A DNA stretch of 64,000 bases from Diprion similis (GCF_021155765.1 NC_060116.1:7688001-7752000); one strand, 5' to 3'; counted from the first letter of the stretch, positions 34,700 to 49,217 are shown. Numbers and translations: made by a program. Notes: generated by a model from the sequence alone, not told the origin.

Positions 34700-37600
34700 A
34701 ATAAATGTGAACATAGTACGACAGAAATAATCGCGCGTAATAATGTTCCGATCATTACAACCTTTCATCATATAAATGCTATCCAACTAAGAAATGTTAG
34801 TTGACTCATAACCCGAAGAAGTGATAAAAATACGGAAGACGAAATGAATGATAATTTTAAGGTCGTGTTTTCATTCAATTAGCATGAGATAATAAGAGAA
34901 AAATTCGATCCCATGAGTCAACAAAGTCAGATAAAGCTTCTGACGAGCAGAGGCAAAAGTTGAAGAGCAAAAGTGTTAAGCTGACTTAAAATTTCTCTTC
35001 AAGATTACAGGTATATATGTATACAGGTGCAGTTATACCATGAAATTTTGATAAGCCAAATCACTTGAGCTTATATTTGAATGTTAAAAACTGATTGCCT
35101 CATAATCGAGGAAGAGTATCAAAAGATTAATTCAACTCACGAATGGGATATTTCAATTCTTGTATAAAAGCACAAAAAATAATACTTTCGTTAAGAAGTT
35201 TGTGATGTAATTTTAAATTCTTATTATCAAAAATAATAAACTGGTATCCTTCGGATTTTCGTTTCATCGTACTTCTGGATGCCAAGTTATTCGAACAACT
35301 TAATTGTTCTCATCAAGACCCTAATACCGGCAAATTACATATCAACGTCTAGAAAGTAATTAACGCTGTTAGTAATTACACCAGTTGGTGGGCAGCCTTC
35401 CATGTTGACTCGAGTCAACCTAAGATAATTAGAATCATACGCCAGAACGTTAGCGGAGGTGTGAATTTCAGTCCAATAACTCTGCTTTACGTTCGATGAT
35501 AAAAGCCAAGCACTTAAATGACACTATTGAGAAAATATTGAGACCTACAGTTTCTAGTTTTTGATCACAAATATTTTTTAAATAAGTCTCACAGCTATTT
35601 TCACCAACTTCCTCGGATAACGGCAGAAAACATATTATCTTGAACATAAAAATTCATTGATCCACGAATCGACGTGTTGCATGGAAACAAATTTCATAAT
35701 CAAGTGTCAGTTTTGATGAAAAATATCATTTCTCTGTCACTCCTTCTCCAGTCCATCTCCCTTTCTCTCTCACGCAACAATTACGGTGAGTGGCTTTTGT
35801 TTACTAATATACAGTAACACTTTTCGGAGTGTTTCTAATACATTAACTGACGCAGCTTTAGGATATCGACGAAAACTAGACGTCGATGCCGTTGGTTACT
35901 TCGGTAAAAATGAATCGGATACTCTTTGACGGATCGGTGTTAAGCGCGATAGTATTTTACCCAAAAATAAAAGGTCCCGTCATCATCATCCCAAATATTT
36001 TTGTCCCTGAAGAATTTCTCATGACTGAACGCAAGGCAATACTTGACTTTAGAATGCGATTTTAAATAATAAGAAACTATTGCACAATTTCTTTAGAGTT
36101 CTTCCTGACATTTTATATTCTCATAGTATAAAGTAATACTGATCATCAGTGAGAAAAACTGAGCAATAATTTAAATTTCCTGTAACTATGTCGTTGAAAT
36201 TTTGCAAAAACTTTTTGCCATCATTTTTCAAAAGAATTAATGGCACGTCTGTTCATGAACTTGTTCAAGTAATTATTATCGGTTCTTTTTCAACCATAGA
36301 CAGACGTGGCCATAAATACAGATTCAATTCAATTATTATGCACAGGAATGCGGAAAGGATTTTAAAACTCAGGTCTTAAGTTGCAGAAAAAGCCTTTGGA
36401 AGGCATAGCAGGAATAGCAGGTCACAGAAAAGAGAAGTTGATCCTTACATCTGACCAAAGAACATGCCTTATTCCTATACGACTGTATGCGGAATGCTAA
36501 TTGAACATAGATTCATCGGTATGCCAGTTGAATTTGTATCACACTATTATCGTTTAGCGAAGTTTCGACGGCCAGGACTGTAGATTCCATTGAATGGTGC
36601 CAACTTCCGTTCAGCTTACAGGCATCGGTAAGTGGAATAAATTGGCTTGATTAGATAATCGAAACGTTCCTTGAACGGTGTTAGTTGAAAGTTAGTAAAC
36701 TTTTCGCTAGATTGAATGCAATCTGAGTAACAATGCGACATGAAATGACATAAAATTCCGTCAAAGAATAAAAGTGGATGTCAATATTCGTCGTTTTACA
36801 AGCGGTAGTTAATATCATTATACCATTATACCATTAGTGTATCGAACCAGCAGCAGGATAAATGACTTTTAACATTTCTGAGTAGAATTCTAAATGAGAG
36901 AACGCGCGTTCTTTAAAAATCGTCGCAGGCCTGGACATTTAACCGATAATCCTCGCAGAGGACGATTTATCGATTGAATCGAGGATCTCAACGACCCGGA
37001 CATTAATGACGATGATTTAGATTATTCCTCGTTGCGACTCGATGAAGTGATTATGAATTTATATATTTGAGGGAAAAATTGCTCCACTACTCGATGGTGA
37101 GTGAGAATCAATAAAGATGTGCGAAGACCTTGAAATACACGCGTATAAATAAATTAATGAATATTGGAATTCAAATGAAACGATTTTTTTCTAGTCCAAT
37201 AGAGATAGTGAAATAAATTTTGTTGACAATTTATACGCCGAGTAATTTGAATATCAGGTACCACGCGAATTGCGCTGGTGAAAAATGGTCATTTCACAAT
37301 TCCACTTTCAATACAGGTAATATAATTGGATCGAACGAGCGCTGAATTTATCGTTCTAGTTAATTGCATCAGTAAAACGAATGCATGGTCGAGTTTAGGC
37401 GAAATACGATGCAGAAACGGGCACCACACTGCACCGAGAACGGTAGTTATTCTACGTAAATTCTCTCTTCCTCTTCCTCTCCTTCTCTATCAATCTCTTT
37501 TCTCCACCTCGCTTTCCCTCTATACATCAACCCGATACTTTCCATCGTCTAGTACTTCCGCAGTCTTCCGGGATGTTAGATTTTCTCACTCGGATGGAAT

Positions 37601-39799
37601 TTAAATCGAATCATTCAACTACTATGTATTCTAGCAAGTTTGTAGTTCATTGACAGATTACGACTAAAACATCAATATAATATCGATGATCGATAAAAAT
37701 TTTTGTGCGCCACAAATAAATTACCAGAAAAAAACTTTCACCGTCAGTCACAGAAGAATCAGTACATTAATTTGCATTTCGAAATACGTTAATTCTATTC
37801 CTGGATTGAAAAAACTTGCTACCATGGTAAAATTGACAGTGTTCCAGTCCGAATATCGTCGGATTGGAGAAGAACAGTTCCACAGGTGTGGAGCTCAGTG
37901 GTAGCGATTAGAACAGATAAGAGACGCAAACTATCGGGTCGAGGGTAGAGCTGATTAACGGATCAAGCGAGAGTGGCAGAATATCCCGCGGCATCTGACG
38001 GCGATAGAAGGGTTAGTCAAGGTGAATAGAAGTTTGCGCTTGGCGTCGAAGACGATCGTATAACGGGTGAACGAGCCCGTTGAACTTGACGGCGTCGTTG
38101 TCCACGAGTCCATTGTATCGACACCCGGCGAAGTCGACTTTCTTGCTATTATAGGAGACCCCTGGTGCTTTCGAGCTTTTGAAAGGCGGACGGAAAGCTT
38201 TGCGGTTTCTCGTTTACAGAATTTCAAAACTACACCAGTTGCTTTGAGAATCATGCGAAAAATAAGGGCGTGGCTGCAATGATTTACCGAAAATTGAAAT
38301 TTATCTATTTATTTTTACAACACCTATGATAAAATACAGCCCATCCCGAGGACGCGAGGTACGATTTATACGTGCACCTACTTTCAGCCCTGCACGGAAC
38401 CCAATTTGGCGGAAAGAATGCAAGGTAGATACGTTGGTGGTTCTTTAACGAAACCGCGGCTTCGCCCCCAGACTTGGATTTTGCAAATAGTCCTGATTAC
38501 CGGGTATTGAATTGACCTTGAAGGGCGTGTTTGTATTCTCGGAACTTCTCACTGGAATCTTGAAGCAATTAGGAAATGCTTGAAACGTCGATTTCACCAG
38601 GAGGCAACGGCTATACATCCTGGGATATACGTCCACGTTTCCGCAGCAGGTACTAACGCTGCTGCTCTAGGGTACTGAATGGCCTGAGTTGGGACGACGT
38701 CGGTATTTAATTGAAAAGCTATAACTATGATTAAACATTCCATCGTGGTTTTTATCGGGACCTCGATTAATTGCTTTTTCCAGAGCTTTCGATTAATGAG
38801 AACACCCAACACTTTGATAACCATTGTAGTATATTAGGTACGTCATAGTTTTGTAATAATTTTTGGGTGTGTCGTAGCCACTTCAAAAATGTCTCAATCA
38901 CGTGACTCCGAATTATCGTGGAAAATGTATAATATTTTCACGCGAATTCATGGGCACAGAAGAATATGAGTAATAATTTTAATCATCGGATATTCCATTA
39001 GTCTACATTCACGGTGCTACATAAGAACTTTTGTTCTACTTCTGAAGATTTAGAAGTTTTACGGCTATCTTAGCAAGATGAAAGTTTTATTCACAGTGGA
39101 TATAAATTTAGGTGAAAACACGTGCATTACGCCAATTAGCAATTAAATACATGCACCCAGAGTAGGCGGTAAATTTTTCAGTAGGTAAGTGTACTCGTCT
39201 AATGAGATCTAATGGGGTAATGGATAAGATGAATATGCCGGAAATAGGTACCGCAGGAGTATCAGCGGGGAGTTCAAAGCAGGTATAACCTTACAAAAGA
39301 AGGGGACAGTATCTAATGAGGGAACTTTGTACAAGAACTTGTCTTTCATCATTTACAGATTCACTATCATCAACGAATACTCAGTGTCGATCACTAACTA
39401 TTTTATTTCTCTGCTTCAATCGTTCTTCCAAAAAATCTCTACCAGATGCCAGAGCTGGTGACATTTTTCTATCCGCGTTATCTACGAGGTAGTCGTAGTC
39501 AAAACAACGACATATTTTAGATTCACCATTACTTCAAATTTATCTGTCGGCGGTGTTAAATATGCTCATAATCGAGGCCACTGAAGGTCGCTTAAAATAA
39601 GTGGAACTTTCACTTATTGCGTGACGCCAAGGCTGCAGATTATGACGCAATCATTATCTCCAAAAAAACGCCCTTCAAAGATTTCGTTACGTGATTGTGA
39701 TTGAAGTAATTTCGTACCTCAATCTTCGCAGAAATTATCTGACTGACAACGAGAAAAGTAAGATATTAGATGAGGACACCCTTGTCCCCCTTTGAGGCT
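34700..39799. other. Intergenic or intronic DNA, no gene recognised
   Basis: About 5 kb of mostly AT-rich sequence without a convincing ORF. A pyrimidine-rich stretch lies at about 35,740-35,780 and 37,460-37,510. The overlapping frames at 37,955-38,282 have no recognisable motif. It could be spacer or a large intron. Confidence 0.45.
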
Positions 39800-39861
39800 G
39801 ATCAGGCCCTTACATTTATTCAACTCGAAACTTTTGAATACGGTAATTCGCTGATACCTTC
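39800..39861. repeat. Dispersed 60-bp repeat, copy 1
   Basis: TGATCAGGCCCTTACATTTA and the following 40 bases match 40,880-40,939 in the same orientation with about nine differences. On the minus strand it reads RITVFKSFELNKCKGLI. Probably part of an interspersed element. Confidence 0.7.
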
Positions 39862-40879
39862 GTATGACACTAAGGCTTAAGAGGAAATACGTCAGGTGCA
39901 TAGTTACGATTCGGAATCTTGCCAAGTTTCAGAGACGAGTTCCGCGACCCTCAAGAAACAGGTGAAAATATACGCCAGATATTTTCTTTTATCATCTCGG
40001 CGCGTATAAGAGACCCTTACATCATTCCTGACCAAATATCGCGTCACTTGCCCCTTTGGGATTGCCCAAGGAAGTGGAAACGACACCCTTAGTCTCTGAC
40101 ATCGTGCCGTTCTCCTCAGGGTACTCTTCGCCGCGAGTTCCGTTCTCCTTTTTTCTTCTCCTTGCTCTTCTTTGTTTTTATTTTTCCATTTTTTCCATCC
40201 CGAATAGTCCATACGTCTTGTCACCGATACACTATCACATCGACTACATAATCTATCATGACTGTGTTCCTCGAACTGATGCGAGGTTCTTTTTTTTTTT
40301 TATCCGTTCTCTTCGTTATTTTTCGTTATTGATTGCACGCGGTTTATCGACTCCTTCCACTGCATTGACTTAAAATCATGAACAACGGTCGTCTGCTTCT
40401 ATTCGGCGGAGATAATTAAGTACTCGTTGCTTCACTACAGTTTTAAAAGGACAACGCGTTGATGAATTCTTTCTTCAAACGACTTCTCTGTTTTATGTCT
40501 TTCACGGATACTTGCGACTTTAATGAGTTCTTGACAAGTGCCTACAATTAAGAATATAACAATATTACCCTGGTCATCACGGGCAGGAAAAAACAGTTAA
40601 AAAAAACCACAATCTCGTAAGAAATGTCAACTTCACTACACCACTTTGCTACTGGATAATCATTGCTGCTACTTCAGATGATTTATTATCAGTAATACAA
40701 ATAAATACTTGGATCAGTGTATAGAATTCGGGCATTCAAACCGTTTCGAGTATCAGAGAGCGATCCAACCGACACAATTATACGCACTCCTATAAACTCT
40801 TAAAAAATTCTCGAAGGTCAACAAAGAACGAGAAACGCGACGTCAAGTTTCTAAGAAGAAGTGAAGTAAACGGAAAATT

Positions 40880-40939
40880 TGATCAGGCCCTTAAATTTAT
40901 TCAACTCGAAACTCTTGAATACGGCAATTCGCGGGTATT
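40880..40939. repeat. Dispersed 60-bp repeat, copy 2
   Basis: Second copy of the 39,800 repeat, starting TGATCAGGCCCTTAAATTTA. Minus-strand translation RIAVFKSFELNKFKGLI keeps the same frame as copy 1. The surrounding sequence of the two copies does not obviously match. Confidence 0.7.
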
Positions 40940-41801
40940 TGAGGACCTGCAGAAGCTTTGACGAAGACCTTTTTTGTCTCAAAGTTTTTCTTCGTCTGGC
41001 CAGGTCAGCTTTCAGCCCTCGTTTTATTCGCCCTAAGTCATGGGGCAGCCTTATTTCGTCTGTGGACACTAGTCTCGAGGAGAAAGTTGGACCTTTAGAA
41101 GGGTGGCAAATCCTCAGAGATGACTCGGCAACGTTTGAAATTCAAAACACCAACGTGTAGCGTCAGAAAGTTACAGGGTTCAAATTCTCTTTTTTCTCAT
41201 TCCGCTATACCGTCCCATGCCGGCATTTTCCCCGCAGCTCAATTGAGTAAACCAAAAGTAATGAACGCGGTACTCTCAACAGGATTAGCTTTTCTTATCA
41301 CCGCGGTCTCAGTTATCTCCCAGCTTTATCGCACGAGTAAAAACTCCGGCTTTCGCCATTCCGCATTACTCGTAAAGCTGCACCATTCGGCGTATGATTG
41401 TAGACCGCGTAATTAAATTGTTCGCTGTTCATCAGACTAGTCTGATCCTTCAACGATACGAACGAATTTACCGTAGTCAAAAGTATTCACGATGATCCTG
41501 CTCCTTCGTATCAATCATAACTCCCGCAGTTCGCGATCCGTCGATTCACCAAGGAGTCAATAGAAGTTCAAGACAGTCGATATATATTAGCGATAGCAAA
41601 AATGATAGCCAATTTCGCAGACAAATATGCTGATACATCAGCGCCATTAGTCAAACCTGCAACGGGATTTCATGTATATGAAACTCCATAACCACTCATG
41701 GGGTGGATGGCGCTGATACGGCCATTCATATTTTGTTTATACCGATTTTTATACGGATATTTTCCTTACTCGACATGAATGAAAATTAATCTCTGGAGCA
41801 G
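40940..41801. other. No gene recognised
   Basis: Mixed-composition sequence. ATCAGCGCCAT (41,639-41,650) faces ATGGCGCTGAT (about 41,707-41,718), a short inverted pair around a near-palindromic TTTCATGTATATGAAA. This is too short to call an element. ORFs here look random. Confidence 0.4.
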
Positions 41802-41978
41802 AAAATTTTGGTGTTAATATAGCCACGGCAAGAGCTTAGCTGTCGAAGCACAAATTTTCACTACAACAGCAAAAATTTTTCAAGCGTAGCAAAGTGGAGT
41901 TCCAATGTAGCTAAAGTCACGAAATTCTAGCTGTTGCAAACAAATTTCCTTGCTGTGACTACGTTAACACTAAAATTA
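41802..41978. repeat. Fold-back inverted repeat
   Basis: Left arm 41802-41832 reads AAAATTTTGGTGTTAATATA then GCCACGGCAAG. Right arm 41949-41978 is its imperfect complement, CTTGCTGTGACTACG then TTAACACTAAAATT. The inner part pairs patchily. A short nonautonomous element is the simplest reading. Confidence 0.6.
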
Positions 41979-44900
41979 ACGGGCTCAGCGAATTATTTCT
42001 TCCCAGCAAATCTGTTTCCAGTAAAAATCTACCTTAGAATCATAACATCAAAATACGAATTCATGACTCAGGCGAAACTGAAACGTCATTAAATATCATT
42101 CAGCCCATCAGCTGATCCCGAGTAAGGAGAGACTGCCAAATTAATTGTATCCCTTGCATTACCAGTCGTACAGTAACTTTGTACATACTATACGTATCGA
42201 TTTCAGTTCGAAGTGGTAAAATTTTTCAACTAAAAAGAATCGTTGGAGTTTGAATTCATTGCAAGTTAATTCCAGAGGTTCCGGGCCTTCGATAAACTCG
42301 GATTGACTATGCGCCGTTGGGGGGATGGGGGGATGGATCGCGACAAATGAGTAAAATTAATCACAGCGATTAATATCTCCCATACCAAAACAAGCCACCA
42401 TTAATCTGCCTCCCCCGTAACACACCCACGCTGCATGCCCTCACCCGACCGAATATGTATTCAGAGTGCATCAGATGAGTGTCTAATGTCGCTACAGCGT
42501 ATTCATTGGGTTCAATCACATGCTGCAAATTCGAGATCAGGATAAGGTTTGTGGAATTATTGCATCGCGTCGCAGGTGCGCAACTACGGGGGCATTTTGA
42601 CCCCAGCAAATCGGTGGCTAATGTGAGTCACTCCAACTTTCGGCTTCTTTTTTTATGCGCGTAATGCTCCTGCGTTTCCGTGAAATTAGGGGAGATTAAG
42701 CGTCACTCGATTCTTCCTTGCCGCCACTTTGCTGCCGGGATAACTAACGACAGTTCTCGATTAGAACTTGTTACGTGCCCTTCCCCCTCGCGTTAAAGAC
42801 TTGAAGTTGGAAGCGGACGACCGTCAATCGGCAAAGTGGGTATAAAAGGTACCCACCTATACCTACCTATCCCCGCCTGCCCCCTTAGCGAGTAGGTATA
42901 AACTTTCAAACAGCCGGAAGTTTCGAAGGACATTTCAAAGATTCAAGTTCAATCGATTTATTTCAATTACTTTATCTAATCCACGATTTGTTCTAAAACT
43001 ACTTCTTAGATTCGACTGAAAAATGGCTAGTCAAATTTTACTTAATTATCTCCTATCCAAGAATTCTAAGCAGAAATACATAATTACAGAGATTTCAATG
43101 AAATAAAATCTCTCTACGCCTTTCTAGTAATAACTTTGGCATACAACGTTTTAGCAATTTTACCAATTTTCTCGTCTCGAACTCTGCCAACTGTAGCTTG
43201 TTAAAACCTTCAATACGAAATTTTGTTGCCTAAAGCTTTATATACGAACTGCTTGGCATTGAGTATCTGATTTTCAGAGAATTCTCTGAAATTTGCAAAT
43301 CGTATATTTTCCGCACTGCTAGGAAAAACAAAGAAAAAAAGCAACATAGCCTCGCAGCAGTTCACTCTTCTCGTTTAGCGAAATTTAAGCAATTTCGTAC
43401 TGCCAGGAAAGCATGCAATAATTTTTTATTTTTCACAGCCTACGCCCTTCCGGCATGTTGCTTCAATATTTTTGTCTTATAGACGTCGTCAGGTATTATA
43501 TATAATGTCTGTATAAGTATACAATAACTTACGTATATACGTTATTACATAGGTTTTACCCTAATTATTTTCTGAAAAAATACAATCTGATACTGCCTCT
43601 CAACTTCCAATATGATTATTCGCCTCTTCCGGAAGCGCGTATATAAGCTTATATGAAATATATAGACACTGTAAAAAGACTCCACAGGATATTGATAAAG
43701 TTTTGGAAACGGAATTCGCAAAATTAAGCCAAGGTTTCCAGACATTCGGCGCGACGACTTGATCTTCAAACAAAAGATGTCGACTCAAGAGCAGCGAAAT
43801 ATTTCATACAAAACAAGACGCGTTGATTTTATTTTTTTGCAGGAAAAGCTACACGCGTAAATAACGGGGTGTCAAAAGTCGTCAGATAAATTGTTGCACC
43901 TTTGTTCGATATCAGAGTGTAGAATCTAGTGATGAAGTTGAAGCGAAGGCAATAATTATTCCCGTGATAAACACTATAGGGGAAAACAAACAAAGCATTT
44001 CGCAGCAAAGAGATTGATGAGATCGTCTCGTAATTTATTGCAACACGAGCCACCCACGATCAGTTCTACAGATATGTATGTGTATGGAATATACATATTA
44101 TAGCACATATGTATATATTTATGTATAGATCACTAGCTAGGTCGAAAAAGCTAACAGAGATAAAAAATTGCCCTTCAATGAATATTAATTCGTCAGCTTT
44201 TTTGTCCGGTTTCTTTATAATTTTTTCTTTTGTTTAAACAGGGATTAATCCACTTAAAAATTGAAAAATCTTGATCGCACCACACTTGGAACAATAGAAT
44301 TTCATAACTATCAAGAGTGAAACGCCATAAACTTTGTTCAAATGTATCTAAACTTTTCCGCAAAACTGCAAGGGATATGTGTAATAATCAAAATCTTCAA
44401 GATTCACACGATACATGTTTCACTCTTTTTTCTTCTCAACAAGTACTACTTTAAAATATAATCTAAACCCGTATTTAAATTCCTCGATCAAAATTCTTTA
44501 GTGGTAATGAACAGTGACTAAAATGATAGTGTTTAGTTACATTCGACTGCAGATTCAGATGTAACAAATAATCTCCGAATGCCAACTTTGTTTTATACGA
44601 AAGTTGAAATGGTCTAACTGTTATTAAAAAAAAACTTCAAACATCCCAACATGACCAATTTTTACCCCATTCTCTCCCCGTCAAGAACAGAAATGAAACA
44701 CAGCATGCGACGCTATGTTTCGTTGTCACGAGATCTGGAAATAGGGCATAACTGCTAGGAGAAACACGCCGGAAGGTTTCGGTAGAAAATTACATGTTTG
44801 ACATAGGCAAAAACACAGATGTATACGTATTTTGATGTATTCTCATCTACATCGTGGTTTAATATCTATCCTTAGAGTGTGTAGCACAAAATTTATGTCT

Positions 44901-46600
44901 ATATACACGTATAAAGGCGCACGCGACTCTGCAACTTTTATTGTATGGTGTATATTATCTCGTAGAACAATCATAGTGCAGAATTAGCCTTATTTCCTGT
45001 CCTACGCTTAACGTCCAACGAGATATTTCAAATCGCCTAAACAACCGCCACGCACGCATTGCCACGGTTGACCAAAACTATAAACCCTTCGTCGTAAATT
45101 TGTTCACCCAATAAATAACGCGGTATCTAGAAAACACCCAAGATTTTATGAGGCCTGAAATTAGCTTGAAATTTTTTGTAGTCCAAGGGTCTAGAATATC
45201 GGCAACTCCTCGAAACTCTGCATGCTAACAGAGGATAAAGCCTGCCACGTCGAGTATCGGTCCAACGATTAGGTTAACCTAGTGGCAATTTTCCATGACA
45301 GTTTCGAGAAAAAAGTGTGGACTGTTTATTCTCCAACTACTGGAATACTTATATTTCAGAAAATATTCCCCTGTTCTACAGATTTTTTCTACAGATTGAA
45401 AAAATTCACTAGTTTAAATCGAAGAATTTCAAACCACGGTTCCTAGTGTTTTTTTCACTTATGGAAAGTCTTCGTTTCATAAATTACAGTGGAAGAGATT
45501 ATTCAGTTACAATTTCTGAGTGTAAGAAAGTTAAAAAGCCTGGATCCGAATTGATCTGTTTGTACGTAACATAGCGAAGCTACCATGGCTTAACGGGAAT
45601 GAACAACAAGCGTATAAGTAACTCGAAGGTAATTATTTTTCCCCGCCATTACTCTCCGTTGAAAACGTTTAATGACCATGTGACATGGATAGGGCGTGAA
45701 GAACGAAGGGCTAATTCAGCCATCAGCATGAGAACGGGATTCGGCGTCGAGTTTGTAAAGCGAATAGCGCGTGGCTGTAGGGCGGGATTCCGGCTGATCA
45801 ATGTTAAACCGCGAGATCATGCTTGAAATTTATCACCCTCGGGAGCTTTCCGGGCCAAACGAAAGTTGCTTTAAAAACAAACGAGCCTCGTGCGAATTGA
45901 ACCAAGAACTTTAAAGCCGTATGGAAATTCCGCGGATTATGTAACCTTGCTATACATATACCTAACGTAAGATATCGACGTGGGTATGACGAGGATCCTT
46001 TTTAAAGGACACGCAGATTCCCTGCGGCTGGATTATATGATATCGCAATGGGAAGAGGCAATATCGCTCCGTCAGATTTCTCCAAGGAAACCACAATGCA
46101 AAGGTCTTTATATACATACACACATATATGTATACATATGTAACACGAGGTACTGAGGCAAATACCTAAGATGCAGGCTGCGCGGTGTTTTACCTTTCTA
46201 TGTCTTACACATACGTCTCCGGCCCGCTTCCCTCGAGATCAACTTCTTGCCTGGTTCGCTATTTGGTTTATGGTTAAACCCTGTGCTTGTTTACGCTGAC
46301 CAAACTAAGACAACTGCAAACGTTGCGCAAACGTTTCGTGCAACGGTTGTGAATTATTCCCGTTGCCACGCCCGCGTAAATCTTACGGCTGCCGCCTTAA
46401 TCACACACTCGTGTTATCAAGCCAACCTGCATTGTGTGGTTATTCCCCCAAGCTCAACCGGGAACTTCCTCCTTTCACCTTGATATTTACTGCACAAGCG
46501 CAAAAACTTTGCATTATGTAAGCGAAATCCGCATATTACACTATAGCTGTGTGTATATCTACGATATGCCTACATTGTGTACACCTTAGGTAACGTGCAC
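41979..46600. other. Intergenic or intronic DNA, no gene recognised
   Basis: About 4.6 kb with no convincing exon. It contains TATGTA/CATATA simple-sequence stretches at 44,075-44,130 and 46,110-46,140, and a GGGGGGATGGGGGGATGG run near 42,318. Short ORFs carry no recognisable motif. Confidence 0.45.
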
Positions 46601-48147
46601 GCACACCGGTTGCAAAGTTTACGTTTCTATCAAAGCTGGATCATTCCTTGTTTGCCAATTTTACAACGCAAACAGGATCGCCAATTCCCCGAATTCCCGA
46701 ACGTGTATTTTACCTCGCGCCAAACAATTAGAGGCGGACTAATTGAGTCGAACCAGCGGAAGCGGCTGCGAAAAAGGGAGAAGTTGAACTTGATACGTCT
46801 AAAATATACGTGAGCTCAACGCGAAACGACGTTGTTAATAGCGGCAGTCGTTAGCGATGACGTAAAAAATTAAGCGAAGCTTCTCACGCTACTCGATTAT
46901 CCCAGCAAACGTTGCTGCTTGCTTGGTGGATGTTAAGTTAGGAAAGAAGTGATCAATGGGGCGTCCATTTTCGCGGCAAGATCCGTAACGAGTTTATCAT
47001 CTTCTTTTATTTCGAAAGAGGATAAAATCCTCGGAGCAGATCGCCCGCTAATATCTAACAGATTTTTTCTCCTTTAGTACACTTGCCAAACTCAAGGATG
47101 TACAGGGTGGAACTGAATCGGTATAGTCATTCGTACCGCAGAGGTTTCACGATCGTTTGGGCTTCGATCGAGTTTCGTTAGCTCAGGCATGTTCAACAGA
47201 GATACGTCATGTGCTCAATGGCTACCCCATAATCAACGGATATTTGCATTACCGTCCAAGGGTTTCTCGTTTGTAATACGTAAGCGTAAAGGGTAGAAGC
47301 AGTAAAATATTTCAACACGTAGTACCAACAGATTAGTTTCGCGACTATCCCACATTCACATGTTCGGTATTATTATACGCTTATAAAGCGAGAAAAACAT
47401 TTAAAAAAAAATTGAAGCAAATCCGCGGGATATTTTATACCCGCGGTATTGTTTCATCTCTCTTTAAATTGGCGAAACAGCACAGTTTCACCGCAGGCCG
47501 CGTCAGCAGCGAAGCAATTAAGAGTTTAAAACGTATTTGAAAGAGAACCCGTAGGTACACCGAAAACGAGGGTGAGGCTAGAGTTGGGGGCGGTTAGAGG
47601 GTTGGAAATATAAAATATAGGCGGCTAAAATACTCACTGGAGAGATTTCTGTAGTCAAGTGGTTTACACGAATGAAATGTACCTACTGTGTGCGGGGGAA
47701 TAGGCAGGCGTGTGTTCGTCATTATACACATTAGAAGGTTATACCATCGGAGGGTGGAGGGCGACGAAGCGAGACGAGGGATGCTCATCGAGGAGACAGG
47801 GAGAAGAAACGAGTAGAAAGAGAGAAGAGAAAGCAGAAGCGATCGAGGGTGGCTGATGCATAAACAATGCGTCGCTTATTCTCACCCGATGCAACCCCAA
47901 TGAATAATAAATAAACTATACCCTGTATAGAGCAGGCATGTGGGTATACATATAGGTATAGAGAAGCCGATAGATCGACCAAATCCCGGAGCTGTGCGGG
48001 GTTACAGAGTGGCGGGAGCAGGCCGAGGCTAGCTGGGGGTCGGACAGGGATAGCGGAGAAAGTGAATGGGGGCGAACGAGAGACGAGGGTGAAAAAGTAC
48101 CGGGGCCAATTGCCATTTGCTAGGGTAATATCGGCCGGCAACGTATA

Positions 48148-48176
48148 AGCGCGTTGCTGTCGACGCGCAACGCGCT
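48148..48176. repeat. Perfect 10-bp GC stem-loop
   Basis: AGCGCGTTGC (48148-48157) and GCAACGCGCT (48167-48176) are exact complements around TGTCGACGC. GTATAAGC lies immediately upstream. Function unknown. Confidence 0.65.
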
Positions 48177-49193
48177 CGCAAAGGGTGATTTCACGGGAAT
48201 TGGTTAAACGGGAAAATATAGGAAGGGATTCGGAGAAAAAGCAGAGAGATCACCGGAAGAAGAGTCTGGCGTCGAAACGAGAGATACCCTGGAGCAGCAA
48301 TATCTTTAATGTGAAAATAAACAGTCATTTGTGTTATTGGTTGGTATAAATCATGTTCGCTCCAATGGTTTCACGCGTTTTCCTTGCTTGCTTGAATGCT
48401 CTTCTTTCCAAGAGAGAAAAAGAGACGCGTTATAAATAAATATTCACTCTCCGCAGTGCGAAGACCGTGCGTTTATTAGGTAGGATGGAAAGAACGAAGC
48501 TGCAAAAATTACGGTCTGACAATCGAATAAACGCGGAGTTTTATATCAAGGTATACGCGATCCTTCAATACGAGAATAATTTCGACTTTTGCGTTTTGAT
48601 TCAGAAATATTCACAACAAAAGCCGCACCGAACTCGCAAAGTTATATGGTATCGAGGTGACCCTTGCAAGAATATTCCAAAGAACCATTGAACCCGAAAA
48701 GACGGGTGGCATCTTTTAAACGTCCACCTTCGTTGGAAAGTGGCCTTGTTTCACGTACCACAAGGACGTACCTTTTCATTCTTGAAGAAAATGGAAAACC
48801 GCGAGCGATTGAAATACTTTTTACAATTTTCCTTGCTTTCGAGGGGTGAAAGAGCACTCTTTTTGCCTTTGATATTCAACAAATATTACTACCCAGGTCT
48901 ATATATGTAGAAGCGTTTGAATCTTCGAGTTGAAACGAACATTAAAATTTTTCGCAAAAGTGGAGAAAAAAAACTCGCCTCAGGCGTAACGGGACTGGGA
49001 TTACTGGAGATGCTAAAGCAAAGATGGAGTAAGTATAATGTGAATATTGAAGAATGGATACAAAAAACAGACATTTAATTCATTGCATAAAATTTCGAAC
49101 GCCAAGGAATTGCAGTGAATCCGACAATGTCGCCGTTGATGCCAACGAAAAACAGTAAGAAACGGATTTGACTGAAATAAAAATCAGATGAAG

Positions 49194-49217
49194 AAAAAAA
49201 AAAAAAAAAAAAAAAAA
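49194..49217 (+). repeat. Poly(A) tract, 24 bases
   Basis: An uninterrupted run of 24 A. I see no retroposed gene body immediately upstream. Confidence 0.9.

Noticed and set aside
41639-41718. Short inverted pair ATCAGCGCCAT / ATGGCGCTGAT
   Set aside because: Only 11 bases per arm around about 55 bases; too weak to call a transposable element.
49194-49217. Poly(A) tract as the tail of a retroposed gene
   Set aside because: No gene-like or LINE-like sequence upstream and no flanking duplication visible.
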